Below are positions 1-6,893 of a DNA stretch of 10,599 nt, piece after piece (within the stretch, counting starts at the first letter, position 1; each line of letters begins with the position of its first letter). Below the pieces are notes generated by a model that was not told the DNA's origin, ran no database searches, and was given only the letters and a program-made list of their open reading frames with translations. The stretch lies in the NCBI GenBank assembly GCA_946479335.1, contig CAMLFP010000182.1, forward strand, positions 1 to 10,599, given 5' to 3'. This DNA is from an uncultured Archangium sp. GTDB taxonomy: Bacteria > Myxococcota > Myxococcia > Myxococcales > Myxococcaceae. The position numbers were made by a program, and so were the translations under genes.

Positions 1-732
1 CTGCGCGCGCTGGGCACGCCGGTGGGCTTCGGTGGCCGGTGGCAGACGGTGACGGTGTCGACGTGGGCCGCCGCCGGCTTCGCGCTGTGGGGCGCGGTGG
101 CGTTGGTGCGCGCCCACCGGCGTCTGGCGGTGCTGCTGCTCTCGCCCGTGGCGTTCGCGCTCCTCGCGGGGCTCCTCGGCCGCTACCCGTTTCAGGGCCG
201 CGTCATCTGCTTCGTGGTGCCGGCGCTGACGTGCTGCGTGGCCTTCGGCGTGGAGCAGCTCGCGGCGGCGCTGCCTTCGCGGCCTCGCCTCGTGGCCGTC
301 GTCGGGGCGCTCCTCGTCGCGGAGTCGCTGGCGTTGGCGCTGTGGCACCTCGGGTCGCCCTTCTACCGGGAGGAGTCGCGGCCGGTGCTGGCGTGGGCGC
401 GGTCGGTGCGCGCGCCGGGAGACACCTTCTTCGCCACCCGCGACGCGGCGCTCGCCTGGCAGTACTACGCGCCGCGCCTCGGCCTCGACGACGCGACGCT
501 GGAGGTGGCCGCCGTCAACGAGCGCGAGACCGAACGCATGGCCGACGACATGGTGACGCGGCTTGGCGGGCGCCCGCGCGTGTACTTCTTCATCACCCAC
601 TATTACGGCGACGACGACGCGCGGCCCGCGCTGCTGCTGGCCCTGGGCGCGCGCGGAGTGCGCGTGGTGCGCTCGTTCGAGGACGTCTCGGCGATGATGT
701 TCGAGCTCGATTTTTCGCGCCCCACTGACTGA
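1..732 (+). CDS. C-terminal part of a GT39-like polytopic membrane glycosyltransferase (5' end outside window)
   Basis: The reading frame is open to the left edge, so the N-terminus lies outside the window; 243 residues and a TGA stop are visible. Four hydrophobic segments can be seen at about residues 22-44, 47-64, 71-92 and 99-119, followed by a soluble tail of about 120 residues ending EDVSAMMFELDFSRPTD. The stretch RYPFQGRVICFVVPAL between helices, then a tail beginning RPVLAWARSVRAPGDTFF with a later YY, resembles the C-terminal half of GT-C glycosyltransferases related to dolichyl-phosphate-mannose mannosyltransferases (GT39/PMT_2). These move a sugar from a polyprenyl-phosphate donor at the membrane. 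The catalytic N-terminal loop with its acidic residues would be off the left edge, so activity cannot be judged. The next gene begins 25-65 bp downstream on the same strand, so co-transcription is possible. The family call is inferred from the helix pattern and loop motifs; another polytopic membrane protein is possible. Confidence 0.7.
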   Translation: MRALGTPVGFGGRWQTVTVSTWAAAGFALWGAVALVRAHRRLAVLLLSPVAFALLAGLLGRYPFQGRVICFVVPALTCCVAFGVEQLAAALPSRPRLVAVVGALLVAESLALALWHLGSPFYREESRPVLAWARSVRAPGDTFFATRDAALAWQYYAPRLGLDDATLEVAAVNERETERMADDMVTRLGGRPRVYFFITHYYGDDDARPALLLALGARGVRVVRSFEDVSAMMFELDFSRPTD

Positions 733-778
733 GGGTGGATCCGAGGGGCACAGTCGCATGTGCGCCTCTCTCCGGGGG

Positions 779-784
779 TATGCT
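779..784 (+). promoter_or_regulatory. Possible -10 element (TATGCT) for the ATPase/TPR gene
   Basis: TATGCT matches four of six bases of TATAAT and lies 12 bp before the ATG at 797, so a transcript would have a very short leader or none. No recognisable -35 lies 16-18 bp upstream. The element sits in the loop between GGGGG (774-778) and CCCCC (792-796). Weak evidence; it bears on the start choice, because use of this promoter would exclude the ATG at 758. Confidence 0.25.
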
Positions 785-796
785 GGGCGTCCCCCC

Positions 797-3370
797 ATGT
801 CCCACCCGCAGCTGCAGCCGCTGTTCGACGCCGCGCGCGAGCGCCGTGAATTGTCACGCGTGCTGTTCTCTGCGGCCGAAGGGCTGGGGCGCTCGCACCT
901 GCTGAAGTCGTGGGGCGCGGTGAAGCGCGTCGACGTCAGCCGCGGGCCGCTGGTGACGCAGACGCTGCGCGCGTTCCTCCCGGAGGTCGACTCCGATGAC
1001 GCCGCGTGGGAGGCGCTGCGCACCGCGCCGCAGCTGCAGGGCCTCGACGAGGAGCGCGCGCGCACCGCCGCCGAGCTGCTCGCGTCGCTGCTGGGCATTC
1101 GCCGCGCCGACTTCCGCTCCGCGCGCCTCGATGAAGACTCGCGCCGTGAAGGCGCGCTGCTGGAGCTCGCGCGCTGGGTGACGGAGGGCGCGCGCGACGG
1201 GCTGGTGCTGGCCTTCGACGACGCGCACCTCGCCAACGACGAGGGCGTCACCTTCATCGAGTCGCTCTCCACGCGCGAGGAGCCGGTGCCGCTGCTGCTG
1301 GTGGTCTCCCACGACGCCGACGAGAGCCGCTTCACCAGCGCCTTCCGCACCCGGCGCGCGGCGTGGCGGCACGACCCGCGGTGGCACGCCGTGGAGCTGA
1401 CGCCGCCTCCGCACGCCGACGTGCTGCGCTTGCTGGCGCAGGCCGGCGCGTCGCCTGCGCGCGCGGAGACCTTCTGCGAGCTCGCGCGCGACAACCCCGG
1501 GCTCGCGCTGGGCCTGCACGCCGTGGCGCCGCTGGAGGCCGACCTCTCGTCGCTCCCGCGCACCCACGACGGGCTGCGGCTGTTCCGCGTGAAGCAGCTG
1601 GGTGATGACGCGCTCAAGGCGTGCGGCACGCTGGCGGCGCTGGGCGGCGTCGCGCCGATGGGGGCGCTCAACGCGGTGAGCCCGACGCTGGTGGTCTCGC
1701 TGCAGCCGGCGCTGGCGGCGGGCCTCGTGGAGTCGGTGACGGAGGGCGTGCTGCAGTTGCTGCGCTTCTCCGACACCCGCATGCGGCCGTCGCTGGCGAA
1801 CGTGCTGGCGCAGGCGCCCGCGCTGGGCGCGAAGCTGGCGGCCGGCGCGTGGGCGGTGCAGGCCCTCGAGGCGTGCGCCGCGGAAGACTTCGCGCGCGTG
1901 GCCGACCTGCTGGTGCCGCTGGCGACCCCCGCGTTGGACGCGTCGACTTCGTCGTACTGGCTCGAGGCCTCCGCCGCGGCGCGTGCCGGGAGAGGCGAGG
2001 CCATCAGCTCGCTGGAGGCCGCGCTCAAGGCCGCGCAGGGCGTGCGGCGCCTCGTGCTGCTGCGCCGGCTGGCGGAGCTCAAGCTGTTCCTCGGGCTGCC
2101 CGAGGAGGCCATCGCCGTCGCGCAGAGCGCCGGCCGCACCGTGGCCTCGGCGCGCGAGGTGCTGCCGGCGTCCACCGTCGGGCGGGTGTTGAAGGGGCTC
2201 CGGCGCACGCCCAGCGACGCGTGGGAGTCGATGAGCCTCGACGAAGCGACGGCCGCCCTGGAGCTGACGCGCGCCGAGTCGGTCTCGCACCTCGTGAAGA
2301 AGGAGGAGACGCAGGCCGCGTTCTCGGCGCTGGAGAAGAAGCTGCTGCGGCTCCAGGGCCCCATCGCCTCGCACCTGTGGATTCGCTGGGCGAAAGCGTG
2401 GAGCTGGTTCCTCTGTGAAATCGAGGGCCGCGGCGCCGACGCCGTGCGCGCGTGCGAGCTGGTGCGCAAGCACGTGCCGCCCGCGGTGCTGGAGGCCGAT
2501 GAAGACGCCATCGCCCTGGTGCGCGCCGAGGAGATCGCCGCGACGTCGCTGGGTGACTTCACGCGCGCGATGGCGCTGACCGACGAACACATCGCGCTCG
2601 CGGTGCGCGCCGGGCGGCTGCGCGACGAGTGCCTCGGGTGGAACGCGCGCGCCATCGTGCTCTACGGGCAGGGGCAGCTCGGCGCCGCGCGGAAGGCCTT
2701 CGAGAAGTCGCTCGAGCTGGCGCGCGCCACCGGGTGGCTGCGCCGCGAGGCCATCACGCTGCACAACCTCACGCTCGTGCTGACGGAACTCGGTGAATAC
2801 GACGCAGCCTTCGCGGGCGAGTCGCTCTACGGGCGGCTCTCGGTGTTGATGGGCAACCACGCCGGGCTCGCGGAGGCGCCGCTGGTGCTGGCCTCGGTGG
2901 AGCTCGCGCGCGGGCGGCTCGGCGAGGCCGACAAGCTCATCGCGTCAGCGCGCAAGGTCGCGGAGGCCAACAGCTGGGACATGCTGGTCGCGTGGAGCCG
3001 CGCGCTCTGTGGCCGCCTGCGCCTGCAGCGCTACAAGCAGGCCACCGATGCGCTGGAGCTCTCCCGCGCGAAGGCCGACTTCCTCGCCGCCATCGAGACG
3101 TACGAAGAGCGCTCGCTCGCGTGGACCGAGGAGCTCGACCCCGCGGAGGTCTACGCGCACTACGCGTTGACGCTGAAGTGGACCGGGCAGGTGAAGCAGG
3201 CCCGCGAGACGCTGACGCGCGCGGCCGCCCGCTTCCCGAAGGACAACGCCATCTCCCACGAGCAGCTCAAGCTGGCGCAACGCGCGCTCGACGGTGACAC
3301 CTCGGCGGCCTGGTTCGAGGAGCGGGGCTTCGCGCGGCGCCTCGCACTCTGGCGCGCGTTGAACGCGTAG
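797..3370 (+). CDS. STAND/AAA-like protein with degenerate P-loop and C-terminal TPR-like repeats
   Basis: An 857-residue soluble protein with no signal peptide or membrane segment. Near the N-terminus, VLFSAAEGLGRSHLL (about residues 22-36) sits where a Walker A motif is expected, but the usual GK[ST] is GRS and the first glycine is missing. LVLAFDDAHLA (about 136-146) looks like an intact Walker B. This resembles the ATPase part of MalT-like or kinase-associated AAA/STAND regulators. The C-terminal third (about 515-820) has repeated helix pairs such as GDFTRAMALTDEHIALAVRA and GQLGAARKAFEKSLELARAT, typical of tetratricopeptide repeats that bind partner proteins. No DNA-binding or kinase domain is visible, so it is more likely a scaffold or signalling partner than a transcription factor. 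Start: ATG 797 gives protein-like sequence at once. An upstream in-frame ATG at 758 has a better Shine-Dalgarno (GAGGGG, 743-748) but adds 13 residues of intergenic-looking sequence. The 181 bp after the stop hold no gene or clear terminator that I can see. Confidence 0.8.
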   Translation: MSHPQLQPLFDAARERRELSRVLFSAAEGLGRSHLLKSWGAVKRVDVSRGPLVTQTLRAFLPEVDSDDAAWEALRTAPQLQGLDEERARTAAELLASLLGIRRADFRSARLDEDSRREGALLELARWVTEGARDGLVLAFDDAHLANDEGVTFIESLSTREEPVPLLLVVSHDADESRFTSAFRTRRAAWRHDPRWHAVELTPPPHADVLRLLAQAGASPARAETFCELARDNPGLALGLHAVAPLEADLSSLPRTHDGLRLFRVKQLGDDALKACGTLAALGGVAPMGALNAVSPTLVVSLQPALAAGLVESVTEGVLQLLRFSDTRMRPSLANVLAQAPALGAKLAAGAWAVQALEACAAEDFARVADLLVPLATPALDASTSSYWLEASAAARAGRGEAISSLEAALKAAQGVRRLVLLRRLAELKLFLGLPEEAIAVAQSAGRTVASAREVLPASTVGRVLKGLRRTPSDAWESMSLDEATAALELTRAESVSHLVKKEETQAAFSALEKKLLRLQGPIASHLWIRWAKAWSWFLCEIEGRGADAVRACELVRKHVPPAVLEADEDAIALVRAEEIAATSLGDFTRAMALTDEHIALAVRAGRLRDECLGWNARAIVLYGQGQLGAARKAFEKSLELARATGWLRREAITLHNLTLVLTELGEYDAAFAGESLYGRLSVLMGNHAGLAEAPLVLASVELARGRLGEADKLIASARKVAEANSWDMLVAWSRALCGRLRLQRYKQATDALELSRAKADFLAAIETYEERSLAWTEELDPAEVYAHYALTLKWTGQVKQARETLTRAAARFPKDNAISHEQLKLAQRALDGDTSAAWFEERGFARRLALWRALNA

Positions 3371-3551
3371 TCGCTCGTGAGAGGGCGCGCGCTGGCATCT
3401 GCGACACGGCACCAGTCGTTCACCTGATGCGAACGTCGTGGTGCTGCACGCCGCGATGCGACACCTCTTCGGTGGGAGTAGCCAATGGTGACAAGCAGGT
3501 GCCTGGAGCATCTCGTTCGAGGTCGCCCGGCGTGCCATCTGCTCGTGTTGC

Positions 3552-4859
3552 TCAGAGCAGTCGCTTCATCATCGTGCGCACCGTGTCGCCCGGGTCGCGC
3601 GCCGTGCCGCGGCCCACTTCACCCAACAGCTTCGCCGCCCGCGCGGCGTTCCCATCGCTGAGCCGCAGCGCGGCCTGGAGCGCGTTGCGCTCGAGCGCTT
3701 CGATTTCCTTCCGCAGGTTGAACGTGCCCGCGCGCAGCCGGCCGTCGAGCCCTGCATCGACCGGCTTCGACGCTTGCCCCCAGAGCCGCGGCGGGAGGTC
3801 GCTCACCAGCAGCGCGTGACCCGCGCGCTTCTGCACCAGCGCGCCGTAGATGACGTTGCGCAGCTCGCGGATGTTGCCGGGCCACGACCAGCCGCGCAGC
3901 ACCTCCAGCGCCTCGGGCGTCAGCTCCTTCACGCGGGCGCGGCGGCCGGGGGCGCGGTCTTCCCGGTAGAAGCGCTCCACCCACTGCATCACCAGCTCGG
4001 GCAAGTCGTCGCGGCGCTCGCGCAGCGGCGGCATGTGGATCTCCACCGTCGCCAGGCGCTCGTAGAGGTCGTCGCCGAAGGTGCCCGCCTCGATGAGCCC
4101 GCGGAGGTCGCGGTTGGTGGCCGCGATGGTGCGGAAGTTCACCTCGCGCCACTGGTTCTCGCCGAGCCGCGAGATGACGCGGTCTTCGAGCACGCGCAGC
4201 AGCTTCACCTGCAGCGAGTACGGCGTGTCGTCGATTTCATCGAGGAAGACGGTGCCGCCCTCGGCAGCGGCGAGCAGACCCGGGTAGTCGCGCACCGAGC
4301 CGGAGAACGCGCCCTTCGCCGAGCCGAACAGCTCGCCCTCCATCAGCTCGTTGGGGATCGCCGCGCAGTTGATGGGCACGAAGGTCGCGTCGCGCCGCGC
4401 CGACCACCGGTGGATGAGCCGCGCCGCCAGCTCCTTGCCGGTGCCCGTCTCGCCGGTGAGCAACACCGGCATCGAGGTGTGCGCCGCCTGCCAGAGCTCG
4501 CGCAGCAGCCGCTTCGTCGACTCACCGCGCGCCACGAAGCCCTCCGGCGCCGTCAGCTCGGGGAAGGACACCTGCGCCTCATTCAGCCGCGCCAGCAGCC
4601 GCTCGACCCAGCCCGCGTCGCGCTCGCTCACCACGTCGACCGCGCCGCGCTGCACCGCGCGCCCGTGGGCCTCCAGCGGCACCGCGCTCGCGCAGAGCCA
4701 CACCCACGGCAACCCGTGGCGCGGGCTGGGCACGGTGACGCCGGTGCTGCGCGTGACGGCGACCCGCGCGTCGGTGGGTGACAGCGTGAAGCCCGCGACC
4801 TTCAGCGCCGCTTCCAGCGGGCCCTTCGGCGCAGTGCCCTCCCAGAGAACGGTGCTCAT
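3552..4859 (-). CDS. Sigma54-dependent enhancer-binding protein (AAA+ activator) with pseudo-receiver N-domain
   Basis: 435 residues from ATG 4859. Domains: an N-terminal region (about 1-100) whose pattern [10 protein letters not shown] ... RGAVDVVSE recalls the second half of a receiver domain but shows no phospho-acceptor Asp; a complete AAA+ core (about 105-335); and a Fis-type helix-turn-helix (about 383-435). Visible motifs are Walker A GETGTGKE (136-143), the sigma54-contact loop GAFSGS (183-188; consensus GAFTGA), Walker B VFLDEID (204-210), an arginine-finger region FGDDLYERL (261-269) and sensor [10 protein letters not shown] (326-333). The first of the two arginines described in PspF (FRxDLxxRL) is Gly262 here; the second is kept (Arg268). 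The HTH half [11 protein letters not shown] is normal, but the recognition part reads [21 protein letters not shown], longer than in typical Fis domains. The family opens sigma54 promoters by ATP hydrolysis. It is divergent from the SPFH gene across a spacer with two dyads and a candidate sigma54 promoter, so that gene is its likely target. No Shine-Dalgarno precedes the ATG, fitting a near-leaderless mRNA. Confidence 0.92.
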   Translation of the reverse strand: MSTVLWEGTAPKGPLEAALKVAGFTLSPTDARVAVTRSTGVTVPSPRHGLPWVWLCASAVPLEAHGRAVQRGAVDVVSERDAGWVERLLARLNEAQVSFPELTAPEGFVARGESTKRLLRELWQAAHTSMPVLLTGETGTGKELAARLIHRWSARRDATFVPINCAAIPNELMEGELFGSAKGAFSGSVRDYPGLLAAAEGGTVFLDEIDDTPYSLQVKLLRVLEDRVISRLGENQWREVNFRTIAATNRDLRGLIEAGTFGDDLYERLATVEIHMPPLRERRDDLPELVMQWVERFYREDRAPGRRARVKELTPEALEVLRGWSWPGNIRELRNVIYGALVQKRAGHALLVSDLPPRLWGQASKPVDAGLDGRLRAGTFNLRKEIEALERNALQAALRLSDGNAARAAKLLGEVGRGTARDPGDTVRTMMKRLL

Positions 4860-4866
4860 GATGGTA

Positions 4867-4880
4867 ACGATTTGAATCGT
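4867..4880. promoter_or_regulatory. Dyad 1: candidate activator binding site (CGATT-TG-AATCG)
   Basis: ACGATT-TG-AATCGT is a perfect 6-bp inverted repeat with a 2-bp centre, 7 bp upstream of the EBP ATG. Its core CGRTT-N2-AATCG recurs 22 bp away. It lies about 97 bp before the predicted start of the SPFH transcript, a usual distance for sigma54 upstream activating sites. It also covers the candidate -10 of the EBP's own promoter, so occupancy could repress the EBP. That the EBP is the protein that binds is inferred. Confidence 0.55.
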
Positions 4881-4898
4881 GCCTCGGCGCGGTTGCAA
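4870..4898 (-). promoter_or_regulatory. Candidate sigma70-type promoter for the EBP gene
   Basis: Read on the minus strand, TTGCAA (4898-4893; four of six matches to TTGACA) is followed after exactly 17 bp by TCAAAT (4875-4870; four of six to TATAAT). Transcription would begin within a few bases of the ATG at 4859, consistent with the lack of a Shine-Dalgarno. Both hexamers lie within the two dyads (4867-4880 and 4888-4903), which would allow autorepression. The individual matches are moderate. Confidence 0.4.
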
Positions 4899-4903
4899 TC
4901 GCG
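4888..4903. promoter_or_regulatory. Dyad 2: second candidate activator site (CGGTT-GC-AATCG)
   Basis: CGCGGTTGCAATCGCG is a 16-bp near-palindrome with a single mismatched pair of positions (4892 against 4899). Aligned with dyad 1 it shares nine of fourteen positions, giving CGRTT-N2-AATCG. The centres are 22 bp apart, about two helical turns, so two dimers could bind on the same face. It lies about 75 bp before the predicted SPFH transcription start. Confidence 0.5.
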
Positions 4904-4944
4904 AAGAGGCGGGAGCGGCTCGCCTTGTTTCGCGCACCTGCGGG

Positions 4945-4960
4945 TGGCCGCGTCTGTGCA
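4945..4960 (+). promoter_or_regulatory. Candidate sigma54 (-24/-12) promoter of the SPFH gene
   Basis: TGGCCGCGTCTGTGCA has GG at 4946-4947 and GC at 4958-4959 with the required 10 bp between them, and matches eight of the twelve fixed positions of TGGCACG-N4-TTGCW (mismatches at the three bases after TGGC and at -15). The predicted start is about 4971, giving a 24-nt leader that contains the Shine-Dalgarno at 4983. GG-N10-GC is frequent by chance in such GC-rich DNA. The call rests on the fuller match, its position and the divergent sigma54 activator. Confidence 0.5.
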
Positions 4961-4982
4961 GTGCAGTCCGTCACCTCTCACC

Positions 4983-4988
4983 AAGGAG
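4983..4988 (+). promoter_or_regulatory. Ribosome binding site AAGGAG deciding the SPFH start
   Basis: AAGGAG lies 6 nt before GTG 4995, which opens directly into a hydrophobic N-terminal segment (LAIIGVVVAVLL). The reading frame runs upstream to an ATG at 4872, but that extension is Arg/Ser-rich, overlaps the dyads and promoter, and would bury the membrane anchor. GTG 4995 is therefore preferred. Confidence 0.8.
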
Positions 4989-4994
4989 TCGGTC

Positions 4995-6842
4995 GTGCTT
5001 GCCATCATCGGGGTTGTCGTCGCTGTTCTCTTGTCGGGTCTGTTCATCGTCTCGCTGGGCGCGTGGTCGATTCGCGAAGACCAGGCGGGGCTCGTCATCC
5101 GCAAGTACGGGCGCGCGTTGCCCGCGGGGCAGCTCATCGCGTTGAAGGGAGAAGCCGGCTACCAGGCCGACCTCCTCGCGCCCGGGCTGCACCTCGGGTT
5201 GTGGCTGTGGAAGTACACGGTCAAGAAGGTGCCGCTCGTCTTCGTGGAGCCGGGCGAGCTTGCGCTGGTGGTGGCCAACGACGGCGCGTCCATCCCCAGC
5301 GAGCGCATCCTCGGGCGGGAGATCGACTGTGACGACTTCCAGGACGCGCGCGCCTTCCTCACCGAGGGCGGCGAGAAGGGCCGTCAGCTGCACGTGCTGC
5401 GCTCGGGGCGGTACCGCATCAACCCGGCGCTGTTCACCGTCATCACCACGCGCAACGCGCAGGCGTTCGGCGTGCAGCCGCGCGACCTCACGGTCACCTC
5501 CATCCCCACCGACAAGGTCGGCATCGTCACCACGCTCGACGGGCGCCCGTTGCCGCAGGGCGACCTCGCGGGCCCGTTGGTGCCGGGGCACGACAGCTTC
5601 CAGAGCGCGCAGGCGTTCATCGAGGCCGGCGGCTCTCGCGGCCTGCAGGAGCAACTGCTCCTGTCGGGCGCGTGGAGCTTGAACCCCTGGTTCGTGCGCG
5701 TGGAGCAGGTGCCGCTCACCGTCATCCCCATCGGGTCGGTGGGCGTGGTGGTCAGCTACGTGGGCCGCGAGCACCTCGATCTCTCCGGCGACGAGTTCAC
5801 GCACGGTGACCTCGTCGAGCGCGGGCGCAAAGGCGTGTGGATTGAGCCGTTGCTGCCCGGCACGCACGCCATCAACACCCGCGTGATGAAGGTCGAGCTG
5901 GTGCCCACCACCAACATCGTCCTCAACTGGGCGGGCCGCGTGGAGTCGCACAAGTACGACGAGAAGCTGAGCCCCATCACGGTGCGCTCGAGAGACGGCT
6001 TCTCGTTCACGCTCGACGTCTCGCAGATCATCCACGTGTCGATGAAGCAGGCCCCGCGCGTCATCTCGCGCGTCGGCTCCATGCAGAACCTCGTCGACCA
6101 CGTGCTGCAGCCCACGGTGGCCAACTACTTCCGCAACTCCGCGCAGCAGGTGACGGTGCTGGAGTTCCTTTCGGCGCGCACCGAGCGGCAGACGGCGGCG
6201 TTCGCGGCCATCCGCGCGGCGCTGGGGGCCTACGACGTGGAGTGCATCGACACCCTCATCGGCGACATCCAGGCGCCGCCCGAGCTGATGAAGACGCAGA
6301 CTGACCGGAAGATCGCCGAGGAGCTGCAGCGCACGTACGAGGTGCAGCGCGAGGCGCAGGTGAAGCGCCAGCAGCTCGAGCGCGAGCTGTCGGTGGCCAA
6401 CATGCAGGGCGAAGTGGTGCGCAGCGAGCAGATGGTGCGCATCAGCGAGCGCAACGCGTTGGCGGCCATCGAGCTGGCGAAGGGCGACGCAGAGAAGGTG
6501 CGCCTGGCGAGCGAAGCGGAGGGCACGCGGCGGAAGATGATCGCCGAGGCCGAAGCGCACGCCACCCGGCTGCAAGGCGAGGCCGACGCCGACGCGACGC
6601 GCATGGTGGGCGAGGCGAAGGCCGGGGCGTACCGCGAGGGCGTCGACGCGATGGGCGGCGAGTCGTTCACCGCGATTCAGCTCGCGCAGTTGTTGGGCGA
6701 GCACAAGGTGCAGCTGGTGCCTGAAATCGCGGTGGGTGGCGGCGAGGGTGCGGGCAGCCTCGCGGGCGCGATGATGGCGCGGCTGCTGCAGACCACGCGG
6801 AAGGAGCGCTCCGTTACCCCCGTGGCGCGCGTCGAGGGCTGA
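4995..6842 (+). CDS. SPFH/band-7 (flotillin-like) membrane protein with repeated N-terminal modules
   Basis: 615 residues from GTG 4995. Residues about 2-25 form one hydrophobic anchor. Residues about 26-306 look like four related tandem modules, each opening with a GLV/GIV/GVV strand and closing near a PG-x-H or NP-x-F turn and a VPL strand. Examples are REDQAGLVIRKYG with LLAPGLHLGLW, DKVGIVTTLDG with SLNPWFVRV, and GSVGVVVSYVG with LLPGTHAINT. An SPFH core follows (about 306-432: VRSRDGFSFTLDVSQIIHVS to TLIGDIQAPPEL), then a charged coiled coil (about 435-560) with flotillin-type AEAEAHATRLQGEADADA repeats, and a Gly-rich tail (VGGGEGAGS). SPFH proteins oligomerise on membranes, organise microdomains and take part in envelope stress responses. 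In Bacillus subtilis the SPFH protein YdjI is encoded with PspA. Here the gene is divergent from a sigma54 activator behind a candidate -24/-12 promoter and is followed on the same strand by two small genes. Topology and stress role are inferred. Confidence 0.9.
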   Translation: MLAIIGVVVAVLLSGLFIVSLGAWSIREDQAGLVIRKYGRALPAGQLIALKGEAGYQADLLAPGLHLGLWLWKYTVKKVPLVFVEPGELALVVANDGASIPSERILGREIDCDDFQDARAFLTEGGEKGRQLHVLRSGRYRINPALFTVITTRNAQAFGVQPRDLTVTSIPTDKVGIVTTLDGRPLPQGDLAGPLVPGHDSFQSAQAFIEAGGSRGLQEQLLLSGAWSLNPWFVRVEQVPLTVIPIGSVGVVVSYVGREHLDLSGDEFTHGDLVERGRKGVWIEPLLPGTHAINTRVMKVELVPTTNIVLNWAGRVESHKYDEKLSPITVRSRDGFSFTLDVSQIIHVSMKQAPRVISRVGSMQNLVDHVLQPTVANYFRNSAQQVTVLEFLSARTERQTAAFAAIRAALGAYDVECIDTLIGDIQAPPELMKTQTDRKIAEELQRTYEVQREAQVKRQQLERELSVANMQGEVVRSEQMVRISERNALAAIELAKGDAEKVRLASEAEGTRRKMIAEAEAHATRLQGEADADATRMVGEAKAGAYREGVDAMGGESFTAIQLAQLLGEHKVQLVPEIAVGGGEGAGSLAGAMMARLLQTTRKERSVTPVARVEG

Positions 6843-6860
6843 GTGAACGCTCGGCCCACG

Positions 6861-6888
6861 TCCCCTCTCCCTGCCCGGGGAGAGGGGA
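6861..6888 (+). repeat. GC-rich hairpin between the SPFH gene and the next gene; 3' arm holds a ribosome binding site
   Basis: TCCCCTCTCC (6861-6870) and GGAGAGGGGA (6879-6888) are perfect 10-bp inverted arms around an 8-nt loop. Hairpins of the CCCCTCTCCC...GGGAGAGGGG kind are familiar to me as dispersed intergenic elements in GC-rich proteobacteria, so this may be a REP-like copy. The 3' arm contains GGAG and GAGGGG 5-6 nt before GTG 6894, so the folded mRNA would hide the ribosome binding site. There is no T-tract, so an intrinsic terminator is less likely. Confidence 0.6.
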
Positions 6889-6893
6889 TTCAG

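Noticed and set aside
854..2860. Minus-strand open frame of 668 codons opposite the ATPase/TPR gene
   Set aside because: Arg/Gln/His-rich with no domain pattern; the plus strand carries Walker-like and TPR-like motifs, so this is shadow sequence.
3371..3551. 181-bp convergent gap searched for a terminator, small RNA or small gene
   Set aside because: Only short repeats such as GATGCGA (twice) and a tiny GTGC-T-GCAC dyad were seen; no strong stem with a T-tract and no credible coding frame.
4886..4897. Alternative sigma54 element using the GG at 4886 and GC at 4895
   Set aside because: Only 7 bp separate GG and GC; sigma54 promoters need 10.
4872..4994. N-terminal extension of the SPFH protein to ATG 4872
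   Set aside because: It overlaps the dyads and candidate promoter, reads as Arg/Ser-rich non-coding sequence, and would place 41 residues before the membrane anchor; GTG 4995 has an AAGGAG at 6 nt.
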